From NCBI RefSeq assembly GCF_000335475.2, contig NZ_ANAH02000017.1, forward strand, positions 62,001-126,000: 64,000 nucleotides of DNA. The letters are read 5' to 3'. Source of the stretch: Cystobacter fuscus DSM 2262. Lineage in GTDB: Bacteria > Myxococcota > Myxococcia > Myxococcales > Myxococcaceae. Numbering within the stretch: position 1 is the stretch's first letter; every line of letters begins with the position of its first letter. The position numbers were made by a program, and so were the translations under genes. Below are positions 33,970 through 42,829 of the stretch, one piece after another. The notes beneath the pieces were generated by a model that saw nothing but the letters and a program-made list of their open reading frames with translations, was not told the DNA's origin and did no database searches.

Positions 33970-34867
33970 GGCAGACGAGCTGGACTGGCAGCTGTGCCGG
34001 TCGTTCCTGGCGGTGTTGGACGAAGGGAGCCTCTCGGGCGCCGCGCGTGCGCTGGGGCTGACGCAGCCGACCATTGGCCGCCATGTCGAGGCCCTGGAGC
34101 AAGCGCTCGGGACGCCCCTGTTCGTCCGCTCACCCCAGGGGTTGGTGCCCACGGAGGCGGCGTTGGAGATCCGCCCGCATGCCGAGGCGATGCGGGCGGC
34201 GGCGGCCTCGCTGCGCCGGGCGGTTTCGGGGGCGGAAGGAGGGGCGCGGGGGACGGTGCGGCTCACCGCGAGCGAGGCGGTGGGCGCGGAGGTGTTGCCT
34301 CCCATGCTCGCGCGGTTTCGCGCGCGGCATCCGGGGATCGCGCTGGAGCTGGTGCTGTCCAACCGCACGCAGGATCTGCTGAAGCGGGAAGCGGACATCG
34401 CCATCCGGATGGTCCGGCCCGAGCAGTCGGCGCTGTTGTCGCGCAAGGTGGGCGTGACGACCCTGGGCCTGCACGCGCATCGCGACTACCTGGCGAGGCA
34501 TGGGACGCCCCGGAGCCTGGAGGAGCTGGGCGGACACGCGTTGATTGGCTTCGACAAGGAGTCCCCGTCGATCCAGACCCTGCGGGCGATGGGCTTTCAG
34601 ATGGGCCGGGAGGCGTTCGCGTTTCGCACGGACAGCGATCTCGCGCAGCTCGCCCTCATCCGGGCGGGAGCGGGGATCGGTGTCTGTCAGCTGGGGGTGG
34701 CGCGGCGGGAGGAGGCGCTCGTGCATGTGCTCGCGGAGGACTTCGCCTTTTCGCTCGATCTCTGGGTCGTCATGCACGAGAACCTCCGGACGAGCGAGCC
34801 GATGCGGCTCGTCTATGATCACCTCGCGGCGGAGCTGAAAGCCTATGCGCTGACCTCCCGCCGCTGA
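33968..34867 (+). CDS. LysR-type transcriptional regulator
   Basis: A 299-residue LysR-family protein. The winged helix-turn-helix lies at ~10-65: SFLAVLDEGSLSGAARALGL, then TQPTIGRHVEALEQALGTPL and FVRSPQGLVPT. A periplasmic-binding-protein-like effector domain follows (VRLTASEAVGAEVLPPML through FSLDLWVVMHENLR). The length is normal for the family. It is divergent from the SDR-type reductase, so it probably controls that gene and itself. The start codon lies within a palindrome. Its stop is two bases from that of the convergent lactonase gene. Confidence 0.93.
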   Translation: MADELDWQLCRSFLAVLDEGSLSGAARALGLTQPTIGRHVEALEQALGTPLFVRSPQGLVPTEAALEIRPHAEAMRAAAASLRRAVSGAEGGARGTVRLTASEAVGAEVLPPMLARFRARHPGIALELVLSNRTQDLLKREADIAIRMVRPEQSALLSRKVGVTTLGLHAHRDYLARHGTPRSLEELGGHALIGFDKESPSIQTLRAMGFQMGREAFAFRTDSDLAQLALIRAGAGIGVCQLGVARREEALVHVLAEDFAFSLDLWVVMHENLRTSEPMRLVYDHLAAELKAYALTSRR

Positions 34868-34869
34868 AG

Positions 34870-36045
34870 TCAGACGGACGGAGGAACCACGAGCAGGCAC
34901 GTGGGGGCGGGGAGGTCCAGGGGCTGGCCCACGGACGTCAGCCGTCCGGTCTGCGCGTCGCGCCGGAAGTTGACGACGGTGTTGCCCTTCTGGTTGGCCA
35001 CCAGCAGGTAGGCGCCCGTCGGATCGATGGCGAAGTTGCGCGGCCAGTTGATGCCGCCCGTCACGTGCTCCACGAGGGTCAGCTTCCCCGCAGAATCAAT
35101 GGCAAACACGACGATGCTGTCGTGGCCGCGGTTGGAGCCATAGAGGAAGCGGCCGTCGGGGCTGACGTGGATGTCCGCGCAGTAGCTGGTGCCGGTGTAG
35201 CCCTCGGGCAGGGAGGAGACTGTCTGGAGTTCCGTCAGCGCGCCGCGCTCCTTGTCATAGGAGAAGGCGATGATCGTCGAGTCCAGCTCGTTGATGCCGA
35301 AGGCGAACTTCCCATTGGGGTGGAAGTCCAGGTGGCGCGGTCCCGCCTTGGCGTGGGTGGAGAACGAAGCGGGCTCGCCGGGCGTGAGCTTTCCCTGCTT
35401 CGCGTCGAACCGGTAGATCATGATCTTGTCCAGTCCGAGGTCCGGGGCCAGGGCGTACTGGTTGGCCGCGTCCAGCCGGATCTGATGGGCATGGGCCGTC
35501 GGCGGATCCTGGTGCTGCTTCAAGTCGACGACGGCGCCCAGTCCACCGTCCGGCAGGATGGGGAGGACGGCGACGTTGCCGCCGACGTAGTTGGCCACCA
35601 GCACGTAGGCGCCCGTCGCATCCACTTCCAGGTAGCAGGGCGCGCCGCCCTGCGAGGACTGCCGGTTGATGAAGGTCAGCTCCCGGCTCTGGGCGTTGAT
35701 GGCAAAGGCACTCACGGCACCACTGGGCTTGCCTTCGTACTCCACCAATTCATTGACGGCGTACAGGTAGCGTCCCTTGGGATCCAGGGCCAGATAGGAC
35801 GGCTCGGCCACGTTCGGGGTGACCGCCAGCTTTTGGAGGGCACCGGTCGCCAGGTCCAACCGGCACAGGTAGATGCCCTCGCTGCCTCCCGAGGTGTACG
35901 TGCCCACGTAGAGCCACAGCTCGGTGGGAGCGGGGGGCTGGGGCTGCGGCGTCGGTTCCCCGTCCGAGCAGGACAGGACGATTCCCGTCGTGCCCAGACC
36001 CATGAGATAGACGAAATCGCGGCGTGTGATGTTGGTCGGGTTCAT
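34870..36045 (-). CDS. Lactonase-family beta-propeller lipoprotein with Tat signal
   Basis: A 391-residue protein of the 6-phosphogluconolactonase/lactonase family, a seven-bladed propeller. Recognisable pieces are LWLYVGTYTSGGSEGIYLCR, AEPSYLALDPKGRYLYAVNE, GPRHLDFHPNGKFAFGINEL, CADIHVSPDGRFLYGSNRGH and WPRNFAIDPTGAYLLVANQ. The N-terminus NITRRDFVYLMGLGTTGIVL-SC has twin arginines and a lipobox-like Cys, followed by a Pro/Gln linker. It is therefore probably exported folded by the Tat route and lipid-anchored. Cytosolic relatives hydrolyse 6-phosphogluconolactone; the exported form is more likely to act on another lactone. Confidence 0.88.
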   Translation of the reverse strand: MNPTNITRRDFVYLMGLGTTGIVLSCSDGEPTPQPQPPAPTELWLYVGTYTSGGSEGIYLCRLDLATGALQKLAVTPNVAEPSYLALDPKGRYLYAVNELVEYEGKPSGAVSAFAINAQSRELTFINRQSSQGGAPCYLEVDATGAYVLVANYVGGNVAVLPILPDGGLGAVVDLKQHQDPPTAHAHQIRLDAANQYALAPDLGLDKIMIYRFDAKQGKLTPGEPASFSTHAKAGPRHLDFHPNGKFAFGINELDSTIIAFSYDKERGALTELQTVSSLPEGYTGTSYCADIHVSPDGRFLYGSNRGHDSIVVFAIDSAGKLTLVEHVTGGINWPRNFAIDPTGAYLLVANQKGNTVVNFRRDAQTGRLTSVGQPLDLPAPTCLLVVPPSV

Positions 36046-36140
36046 GGCGCGGATTGAAAGCAGAAAACAATGGGTGCGCCAATCAATTAGAACCCTGACA
36101 ACACTGGCCTGGTTTCTCCGCGCATGAGAAGGTGGTGCCC

Positions 36141-36983
36141 GTGTCGACCACCGTCTTCCTCGTCATCCTCCTGAGCGCGGTATTGCATGCGGGGTGGAAC
36201 GCCGCCGTGAAAGCCAGCGGGGATCGCACCCTGAGCATGGCGACCGTGTCCATGGCGGGCTCGTTCATGTGCATCCTCGCGCTGCCCTTCGTGAAGGCGC
36301 CGCCGCCAGAGGCCTGGCCCTGGATGTTCGCGGGCTTCCTGGGCAGCTTCGGCACGCAGGCCATCCTGGCGCGGGCGTACTCCACGGGAGAGCTCAGCGT
36401 CGCCTATCCGCTCACCCGGGGCCTGGCGCCGGTGACGGTCACCGCGGCGGGCGCGCTGCTCTTCGCCGAGGTGCCGGGGTGGCTGGGCCTGGCCGGGGTG
36501 GTGGCGATCGCGCTCGGGGTGGCGCTGCTGGCCGCGGATTCGATGCGCGCCGGGGGGCACGCGGGGACGAGCACCCTGGGTCTCGCCCTGAGCGCGGCGG
36601 TCATCACCGCGCTCTATACCCTCGCCAACGCGAAGGGGGCGCGCCTGTCTCCCAGCGCGCTGGACTACGCCGTCTGGTCCTCGGTGCCCAACGGGGTGGT
36701 GTGGTTCGGGGTGATGCTGGTGCAGCGGCGGGACTTGAAGCAGCACCTGCGCACCGACGCGCTGCGCTCGCTCGGGGGCGGCCTGGTGTCCAACGTGGCC
36801 TATGTGCTGGTGCTCTGGTGCATGCGTCAGGCGCCGGTGGCGCTCGTCTCCGCGCTGAGGGAGACGAGCGTGCTGTTCAGCATCCTGATGGGGGTGTTCT
36901 GGCTCAAGGAGCGCGCGACCGCCTGGCGCTGGATGGCCGGGGGGATGATCTGCTCCGGCCTCGTGCTGCTGCGCTCCGCCTGA
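36141..36983 (+). CDS. EamA/DMT-family transporter
   Basis: A ~280-residue inner-membrane protein with about ten hydrophobic helices, the size and layout of drug/metabolite-superfamily EamA transporters. Typical stretches are VFLVILLSAVLHAGWNAAVK, ARAYSTGELSVAYPLTRGLA, ALLFAEVPGWLGLAGVVAIA and ALVSALRETSVLFSILMGVF, with the repeated Ala/Gly-rich halves of the family. I favour the GTG at 36141, eight bases after AAGG; GTGs at 36132 and 36135 are also in frame. The substrate is unknown. No neighbour suggests a pathway. Confidence 0.85.
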   Translation: MSTTVFLVILLSAVLHAGWNAAVKASGDRTLSMATVSMAGSFMCILALPFVKAPPPEAWPWMFAGFLGSFGTQAILARAYSTGELSVAYPLTRGLAPVTVTAAGALLFAEVPGWLGLAGVVAIALGVALLAADSMRAGGHAGTSTLGLALSAAVITALYTLANAKGARLSPSALDYAVWSSVPNGVVWFGVMLVQRRDLKQHLRTDALRSLGGGLVSNVAYVLVLWCMRQAPVALVSALRETSVLFSILMGVFWLKERATAWRWMAGGMICSGLVLLRSA

Positions 36984-36999
36984 GTCCGGACTACCGGTG

Positions 37000-38163
37000 T
37001 CACAGGGTGGGCAGCGAGCGCATGGAGGCGCGCCCCACCATGATGTCGACGAGCTTGCCCACTCGCCGCCAGATGCTCTCCTGCACGTAGGGCACGCCGT
37101 GCTTCTCGCACAGGGCCTTCACCCGGGGCTGGGCCTGCTGGTACTTGCGCATGGGCAGGGTCGGCCAGAGGTGGTGCTCGATCTGGTAGTTGAGGAAGCC
37201 CTGGAGGAAGTCGATCCCATCGCTCCCGGTGGCGTAGTTGGCCGAGCCCACCACCTGCCGCACCGCGAAGGTCGCGTGGCTGTCGGAGCGCCCGTGGAAG
37301 CGGTAGAGATCATCGCCCGCGTGGTTGGGGGCGATCAGCATGAAGCTCTGGAGGTTGGTGAGCAGCTCGGCGAGGACGCTGTTGGCGAAGACGCTGAACA
37401 CCGCCCAGGCGCCCAGGGGCGCGAACAGGGCGGGCAGGAGCACGAAGCGCAGGGCCGCGTAGGGCAGCAGGCAGGTGCTCCAGAAGTCCCGGCCCTGGGG
37501 GGTGAGCGGGTTGAAGGCCGTCACCAGAGGGGGCGTGCCGAACTCCTCGGCCCCGCCCGCGCGGCGCCGCTCGGCCCGGCGCCACTCGAAGAAGGTGTTG
37601 GGCGCGTAGTACGTCACCTTCCAGGTGCAGGCGAAGAAGGCCACGATCCCGTACTTCGCCCACATCGGCATGGACGAGCGGCGCAGCCACTCGGTGTTCT
37701 CCTCCACCAGATCCGGGTCCGCCGTCTCGCCCGTGCGCCCGTGGTGCAGGGTGTTGTGCTCGTGGCGCCACGCCTCGGGGTGGATCCAATCCGGCCAGTC
37801 GATGAAGCGGCGCCACCCGGTGGCGAAGCGCTTGCCGGTGGAGTGCTCGGGCATGTCGGGCACCCGGTCATACCCCCGGTGCGTGACGTGGTGGGCCATC
37901 ATCGTCCAGCGCGCCGTGTTGCCCTGCGCGATGAGCAGCGCGGACAGCGGGTTGGGCATCAGCCAGGACGTCGCATATCCGAGGAACGAGCACACCCGAC
38001 CCCAACGCTGGATCTTCCGGAAGTGCGCGCGGTCCTCGGGACCGATGGAGGACTCCAACTCCACGCGCAGGGCTTGGAGGTCGCGGGCGAAGGCTTCCTC
38101 ATCGATGTCCGGGAAGACTGCCGGGGGGGGCGCTTCCGTGCGGTAGGCGACGGCCGTGGTCAT
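37000..38163 (-). CDS. Membrane fatty-acid desaturase
   Basis: A 387-residue integral membrane di-iron desaturase. Histidine clusters are AHHVTHRGYD (first), EHNTLHHG (second) and EHHLWPTLP (third), the last two typical of acyl-lipid desaturases. Hydrophobic segments lie between them, such as YGIVAFFACTWKV and AAL-rich stretches near FVLLPALFAPLGAWAVF. The ATG at 38163 (MTTAVAYRTE) replaces a longer frame whose first 52 residues are Arg/Pro-rich and unlike the family. It would add a double bond to a membrane fatty acid, regiochemistry unknown. Myxobacterial membranes are rich in unsaturated and branched lipids, which fits. Confidence 0.88.
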   Translation of the reverse strand: MTTAVAYRTEAPPPAVFPDIDEEAFARDLQALRVELESSIGPEDRAHFRKIQRWGRVCSFLGYATSWLMPNPLSALLIAQGNTARWTMMAHHVTHRGYDRVPDMPEHSTGKRFATGWRRFIDWPDWIHPEAWRHEHNTLHHGRTGETADPDLVEENTEWLRRSSMPMWAKYGIVAFFACTWKVTYYAPNTFFEWRRAERRRAGGAEEFGTPPLVTAFNPLTPQGRDFWSTCLLPYAALRFVLLPALFAPLGAWAVFSVFANSVLAELLTNLQSFMLIAPNHAGDDLYRFHGRSDSHATFAVRQVVGSANYATGSDGIDFLQGFLNYQIEHHLWPTLPMRKYQQAQPRVKALCEKHGVPYVQESIWRRVGKLVDIMVGRASMRSLPTL

Positions 38164-38467
38164 GAAGATGTGGGCTCCTGGTTGCTCGTGCGGTCGGTGG
38201 ACTGGCCACGAGGCTCGCCCATCGCGAGCGGGGACCGCTAGAACTATCGTCCTGGAGAAAGCACTCCGGCGGGACGGTCTCACGCGCCCGCCTGGCGCAC
38301 TGCCAGGAAGGCTTGGCACCCGTGTTTGACGAGGGCGTCACGAGAGGAGTTGCACCGGGCCGCCCGCCGCCTTCCCCACGAGCGCCTTCCCCCTTGCCCA
38401 CCCCCCAGGCCCATGTTACGCCGCGTCCCGAACCTCCTTGACTCCGCGAGTAAGAATCATTCTCAAT
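38164..38467. other. Divergent control region between desaturase and siderophore receptor
   Basis: 304 bp without a supported gene. It must hold the leftward promoter of the desaturase and the rightward promoter of the receptor. The only motif I can name is the Fur-box-like element at its right end. Confidence 0.5.
38451..38465 (+). promoter_or_regulatory. Fur-box-like operator
   Basis: TAAGAATCATTCTCA matches 11 of 14 defined positions of the Fur 7-1-7 consensus TGATAATnATTATCA and is itself largely symmetric. It ends two bases before the chosen ATG of the TonB receptor, so Fur binding would block initiation directly. This fits iron-repressed expression. Confidence 0.75.
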
Positions 38468-40591
38468 ATGTCTTCTCCAATTCGAAGCAGGCGTGCATGG
38501 GCGGGTCTCTCCTTCGCGTTCGCGACGGCGGCGGTGGCGCAGGAGTCGGGGGAGGCGCTCACCCTGGACACCGTGAAGGTGGAGGCGGAGCGGGAGCGCG
38601 CGACGGATCCCGTCGTGGGCTACACCGCCCGGCGCAGCGCGAGCGGCACCAAGACGGACACGTCGCTGCTGGAGACGCCCCAGTCCATCTCCGTGGTGGG
38701 CCGGGAGCAGATGGAGGCCCAGCAGGCGCAGTCCATCGTCGAGGCCACGCGCTACACACCCGGGGTGCGCTCGGAGACGTTCGGCGGCGACTCGCGCAAC
38801 GACTGGTTCCTGGTGCGCGGCTTCACCGCCCAGGAGTCCGGCTACTACCTGGACGGGCTGCAACTGCCCGCCGGCTCCTTCGCCACCTGGCGCCTCGAGC
38901 CGTTCGGCATGGAGCGCATCGAGGCGGTGCGCGGCCCCTCGTCCGTCCTCTTCGGCGGCACCAACCCGGGAGGTCTGCTCAACCTGGTGAGCAAGAAGCC
39001 CCCCACGGAGGCGGTGCGGCACGTGGAGCTGGGCGTCAACGAGTACGTCAACGGCTACGGCGCGGTCGACCTGGGCGGTCCCATCGGCCAGGGCGGGCAG
39101 TGGTTCTACCGGGTGACGGCGCTCGCCCGGGGCGGCAACACCCAGGTGCGCTACACCGACAACAACCGGCTCTTCCTCGCGCCGAGCCTCACCTGGAAGC
39201 CCACCGAGCGCACCTCGCTCACGCTCCACGGCAGCTACCTGATCGATCGCACCCGTGGGCAGAACTTCCTGCCCTACGAGGGCACCGTCGTGGACGCGCC
39301 GTATGGACGCATCCCCACGGACCTCTTCACCAGCGATCCCAGCCTGGATCGCTTCAAGCGCGACCAGGGCCTGGTGGGCTACGAGTTCGAGCACCGCTTC
39401 GATGACACGTGGACGGTGCGGCAGAACCTGCGCTACGGCCGGCTCGCCATCGACTTCAAGAACCTCTACGGCGTGGGCCATGCCGGCCCGGCCGACGAGG
39501 CCCAGCTCGCCCGCGGCAACTTCGTGACGACGCCCAAGGTCGGGCTGTTCACCCTCGACAACCAGGCCGAGCTGCGTTTGTCCACCGGCCCCGTGCGCCA
39601 CACCGTGCTCGTCGGGCTCGACTACAAGCACTACGCGCTCGATGACGAGCAGGGCTACGAGGCCGGCGCGCCCCTGGATCTGCTCGACCCCACCTACGCC
39701 ACCTACGCGCCCACCAGGGCGCGCTACGCCGTCAACGCCATCCGCCAGAACCAGCTCGGCGTGTACGCGCAGGATCAGCTCCGGTTCCTCGAGCGCCTGC
39801 ACCTGGTGCTGAGCGGACGTCATGACTGGGTGGGGCTGAGCCTGGACAACGCGCTCACGCCGGCGTCGAGCTATGACGGCGGCCAGCGGGCCTTCAGCGG
39901 CCGCGCGGGCCTGCTGTACGCCTTCGACAGTGGCTTCGCGCCGTACGTGAGCTACTCCCGCTCCTTCAATCCCGTGGCGGGCACCACCGCCGAGGGCGCG
40001 CTCTTCGAGCCCGAGCGGGGCACGCAGCTCGAGGCGGGCGTCAAGTTCCAGCCGGAGGACACACGGCTCGTGCTGGGGCTGTCCGTCTTCGAGCTGCGGC
40101 GCGAGAACTTCCTGACGACGGAGGGCTTCGTGCAGCGGCAGATTGGCGAGGTGCGCTCCCGGGGCGTCGAGTTCGAGGCGAACGCGAGCCTGGCCCAGGG
40201 GCTCGACCTCGTGGGCTCGGCGTCGTACTACCAGCTGGCCATCACCCAGGGCGTGGAGCTCGAGCAGGGCAAGCGGCCCACGGGTGTGCCGGAGTTCCTC
40301 TCGTCGCTCTGGCTCGACTACACCCAGCCGGACGGCGTCCTGAAGGGACTGGGCGTCGGGGCGGGCGTGCGCTACGTCGGCCAATCCTTCGTCGATCGCG
40401 CCAATACGTTGTCCGTGCCGGGCTACGTGCTCGTGGACGCGGGCGTGCACTACGAGCGCGAGCACTGGCGGGCGGCCCTCAACGCCTCGAACCTGCTGGA
40501 TGCCACGTATGTGTCGTCCTGCAGCTCGGAGGTGGCCTGCTTCTACGGCGACCGGCGCCGCGCCATGCTCAACGTCGGCTATACGTGGTAG
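38468..40591 (+). CDS. TonB-dependent siderophore receptor
   Basis: A 707-residue outer-membrane receptor. After a signal peptide (MSSPIRSRRAWAGLSFAFATAAVAQ) comes a TonB-box-like LDTVKVEAE. A plug domain follows, with ETPQSISVVGREQMEAQQAQ, RGFTAQESGYYLDGL, ERIEAVRGPSSVLFGGTNPG and LLNLVSKKP. The 22-strand barrel ends in an aromatic residue (MLNVGYTW). The plug motifs are those of the ferric-siderophore subfamily related to FhuA/FoxA. The start at 38468 is preferred over an upstream frame that lies within the Fur box. It converges on the PepSY operon with a 23-bp overlap, and together they form an iron-acquisition locus. Confidence 0.94.
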   Translation: MSSPIRSRRAWAGLSFAFATAAVAQESGEALTLDTVKVEAERERATDPVVGYTARRSASGTKTDTSLLETPQSISVVGREQMEAQQAQSIVEATRYTPGVRSETFGGDSRNDWFLVRGFTAQESGYYLDGLQLPAGSFATWRLEPFGMERIEAVRGPSSVLFGGTNPGGLLNLVSKKPPTEAVRHVELGVNEYVNGYGAVDLGGPIGQGGQWFYRVTALARGGNTQVRYTDNNRLFLAPSLTWKPTERTSLTLHGSYLIDRTRGQNFLPYEGTVVDAPYGRIPTDLFTSDPSLDRFKRDQGLVGYEFEHRFDDTWTVRQNLRYGRLAIDFKNLYGVGHAGPADEAQLARGNFVTTPKVGLFTLDNQAELRLSTGPVRHTVLVGLDYKHYALDDEQGYEAGAPLDLLDPTYATYAPTRARYAVNAIRQNQLGVYAQDQLRFLERLHLVLSGRHDWVGLSLDNALTPASSYDGGQRAFSGRAGLLYAFDSGFAPYVSYSRSFNPVAGTTAEGALFEPERGTQLEAGVKFQPEDTRLVLGLSVFELRRENFLTTEGFVQRQIGEVRSRGVEFEANASLAQGLDLVGSASYYQLAITQGVELEQGKRPTGVPEFLSSLWLDYTQPDGVLKGLGVGAGVRYVGQSFVDRANTLSVPGYVLVDAGVHYEREHWRAALNASNLLDATYVSSCSSEVACFYGDRRRAMLNVGYTW

Positions 40592-42086
40592 CCCGCGCGA
40601 GCCCTCGGGCGAGGGCTCCGCAGCCCAGGGCGAGCGCGCACAGCAGCAGCTCCGTGAGGAACACCGACGGCAGTCCGCGTGCGAGCGCGGTGAACAGGTG
40701 TGCCTCGTGGAACACCACGTCCGTGACGGCGACGCCCGCGTAGAGCGCCGCCGCCCCCGTGCACAGCCACACTCCCGCTCGGAGGGGCGGGATTCGGGGC
40801 AGCAGGGTGAGCGCGGCCGCGAGCGCCCAGACGCCGAGGAACAGGCCGAACTCCCAATCGGCCCGCCGCTCCAGCGCGTCCGGCAGCGCGCGGTTGCTCG
40901 CGAAGTAGACCGCGGCGGCGAGCACGAGTCCTCCGGACACACCCACCGTCAGCCGCTCCAGCAGCCGGTTGCCCCGGTGGGCGCGCGGCTCGTCCCGGCG
41001 CTCCAACCAGATGAGGTTGCCCGTGACGAGCACCGCGCACATCGCGAGCGCGAGCAGGGCGTAGAGGCCCTTGAGCAAGAGGCCCCCATAGTGCGCGTAG
41101 TGCAGATCGAAGAGGACGCGCTCGAAGCTGAACGAGGGGGTCCGGGAGTCGATGCTCGTGCCGAACGTCTCTCCGCTCACCGAGTCGACGAAGGCGTAGT
41201 GGTCCGCGCCGAGCGGCGCCATCTGGAAGAAGACGCTCACCCAGGCCTTCGCGTCGCCGTGGAAGTGCAGGTCGACGTAGCGCGGCGTGCCTTCCGCTCC
41301 GGGCACGGCGGCGCGCGCGTGGGCGACGAGTTCATCCAGGGGCCGCATGGCCGCCTCGCGGTGGGCCTCCTCGCGCACCGGTTGGGCATAGCCCCGGAGC
41401 TGGTTCACCCGGGCCGGGTCTCCCCGGAACACGCCGGCCGCGAGCCCCTGGCTCATGAGGCCCGCCAGGCACAGCACCGCCCCCGTCCAGCCCATCATCG
41501 CGGTGAAGGGTAGCCCGAACACCCCGAGCACCTTGTGCGCGTCCGAGGAGGAGAAGCGCGGCTTCACCTCCGGCCGGAACCGCCACCACTGCTGGCGCAG
41601 ATCCTTGAGGTGGATGACGAGCCCGCTCACGAGGGTGACGAGCAGCGCGACCGCCACCAGCCCGGAGAACTCCTGGCCCCAGGGAAGCCGGTAGAAGAAG
41701 TGCATCCAGTACAGCTCGCTCGACAACCGGCTGCGCTCGGGCAGCACCTCGCCCGTGAGGGGATCCAGCCAGAGCACCCGCGTCCCCGAGGGCTCGAACA
41801 CGTAGGCGGTGACGAGCCGCGTCTCCTCGTGCGTCAGCAGCCCCAGGTTCGCGCCGCGCGGCAGCGGGACGTGCGCCCTCACGCGCTCGAGCAGCACGTC
41901 GAAGGACGGAGGGGACTCGCCGGGCGGCGCGCGCTGGAACGCGGGCTCCTGCCAGACCTCGATGTCCTCGCGGAACAGCGAGAAGACGCCGCAGAAGAAG
42001 ATGACGAAGAGGAAGAGGCTCGCGATGACTCCGGCCCACGCGTGCAAGTCCCACTGGATGCGGAAGGTACGGGGGGCGAGCTTCAC
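40569..42086 (-). CDS. PepSY-associated TM protein, siderophore-iron reductase-like
   Basis: A 505-residue inner-membrane protein. It starts at GTG 42086 after AGGAGG with six-base spacing, giving VKLAPRTFRIQWDLHAWAG; the longer frame adds 51 Arg/Gly-rich residues. Membrane helices include WAGVIASLFLFVIFFCGVF, FSGLVAVALLVTLVSGLVI, VFGLPFTAMMGWTGAVLCLA and GLYALLALAMCAVLVTGNLI, with further helices at the C-terminus. The conserved His of RIQWDLHAW, WMHFFYRLPWG and FDLHYAHYGG fit the PepSY_TM family. Family members near TonB receptors, such as FoxB and FsrB types, help release iron from siderophores in the periplasm or inner membrane. It is the last gene of a three-gene operon. Confidence 0.9.
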   Translation of the reverse strand: MKLAPRTFRIQWDLHAWAGVIASLFLFVIFFCGVFSLFREDIEVWQEPAFQRAPPGESPPSFDVLLERVRAHVPLPRGANLGLLTHEETRLVTAYVFEPSGTRVLWLDPLTGEVLPERSRLSSELYWMHFFYRLPWGQEFSGLVAVALLVTLVSGLVIHLKDLRQQWWRFRPEVKPRFSSSDAHKVLGVFGLPFTAMMGWTGAVLCLAGLMSQGLAAGVFRGDPARVNQLRGYAQPVREEAHREAAMRPLDELVAHARAAVPGAEGTPRYVDLHFHGDAKAWVSVFFQMAPLGADHYAFVDSVSGETFGTSIDSRTPSFSFERVLFDLHYAHYGGLLLKGLYALLALAMCAVLVTGNLIWLERRDEPRAHRGNRLLERLTVGVSGGLVLAAAVYFASNRALPDALERRADWEFGLFLGVWALAAALTLLPRIPPLRAGVWLCTGAAALYAGVAVTDVVFHEAHLFTALARGLPSVFLTELLLCALALGCGALARGLARATTYSRR

Positions 42087-42370
42087 CCGGACCTCCTCGC
42101 CGCCAGCGCCACGGCGATGGGCAGCACGATGGCGAGGCACACGCCCCACGCCACCCGGCCGTCCCTCATCAGTGGCAGCACGCACGCGAGCGCCACCCAG
42201 AGCGGCACCATGACGTGGAAGCCGAGGAGGAAGGCCCACACCCCGGACACGGGCAGGAACGCCACCAGGGCCGCTCCCACCGCGAACGCGACGAGCGGCG
42301 CGCCCACCAGCGCGGCCAGGGTGCGCGCGGCGCTGTGATTCGCCGCCTTGCTCAACACGGAGTCCGTCAC
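42083..42370 (-). CDS. Small inner-membrane protein of the iron operon (DUF3649-like)
   Basis: A 95-residue protein starting at GTG 42370 (VTDSVLSKAANHSAARTLAA). It has about three membrane helices: LVGAPLVAFAVGAALVAFLP, VWAFLLGFHVMVPLWVALAC and VAWGVCLAIVLPIAVALA. Size, topology and place beside a PepSY protein fit the DUF3649 family, which accompanies siderophore receptors. The match is by pattern and is not certain. Its stop overlaps the GTG of the PepSY gene (GTGA), and its start overlaps the stop of the gene upstream. Confidence 0.7.
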   Translation of the reverse strand: MTDSVLSKAANHSAARTLAALVGAPLVAFAVGAALVAFLPVSGVWAFLLGFHVMVPLWVALACVLPLMRDGRVAWGVCLAIVLPIAVALAARRSG

Positions 42371-42660
42371 CTGGAGACTCCCGCGATCACCACCGGCACG
42401 AGCCCCACGAGCCCGCTCACCAGCGCCACCGTGCGCGCGCGCTCGGGGCGGGGCGCCAGCACGAGCACCAGCACCGAGGCCGCCGTCATGGCGAGCACGA
42501 GCGACACGATGAGTCCCTGGAGGACACCGAACCCGGCCACCGCCGAGCCCGCCGCGGCGAGCGCGAGCGGCGCCGCCATCCACCGGGAGGCTCCGCGGCC
42601 GGCCTGGCCCAGGACCGAGACCGCCGAGAGGGAGAACGCGAGCGCGGCGAGACTCAGCAT
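42367..42660 (-). CDS. Small inner-membrane protein of the iron operon (DUF3325-like)
   Basis: A 97-residue protein, first of the three-gene operon. The ATG at 42660 (MLSLAALAFSLSAVSVLG) has GGGGAG just upstream. A GTG at 42690 would add ten residues. There are three hydrophobic helices, with an Arg-rich loop after the first (GQAGRGASRW) and a C-terminal APRPERARTV. The layout resembles DUF3325 proteins that accompany DUF3649 and PepSY genes near TonB receptors. Start and stop overlap logic and a Fur-like site upstream support a coordinated iron operon. Confidence 0.65.
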   Translation of the reverse strand: MLSLAALAFSLSAVSVLGQAGRGASRWMAAPLALAAAGSAVAGFGVLQGLIVSLVLAMTAASVLVLVLAPRPERARTVALVSGLVGLVPVVIAGVSR

Positions 42661-42703
42661 CGCGCTCCCCGCTTCCCGTATGTCAGGCACTCGAGACGAA
42701 GAT

Positions 42704-42722
42704 GCAAATGACTCGCGTTTTC
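42704..42722 (-). promoter_or_regulatory. Possible Fur box upstream of the PepSY operon
   Basis: GCAAATGACTCGCGTTTTC agrees at 13 of 19 positions with the extended Fur-type sequence GCAAATGATAATCATTATC. It sits 44-62 bp upstream of the first gene of the operon. It is weaker than the site before the receptor and is proposed mainly because of position. Confidence 0.4.
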
Positions 42723-42829
42723 ATCTGGAGCGGCCCGGCTGTCAAGCGCCTTGGCGCTCCCCAGCCAGGAGCCTGCGCCGGGTTGGAGCGGCGGCGCGGA
42801 ATGCACAGCGTCCAGCGAGGGAGGTATTC

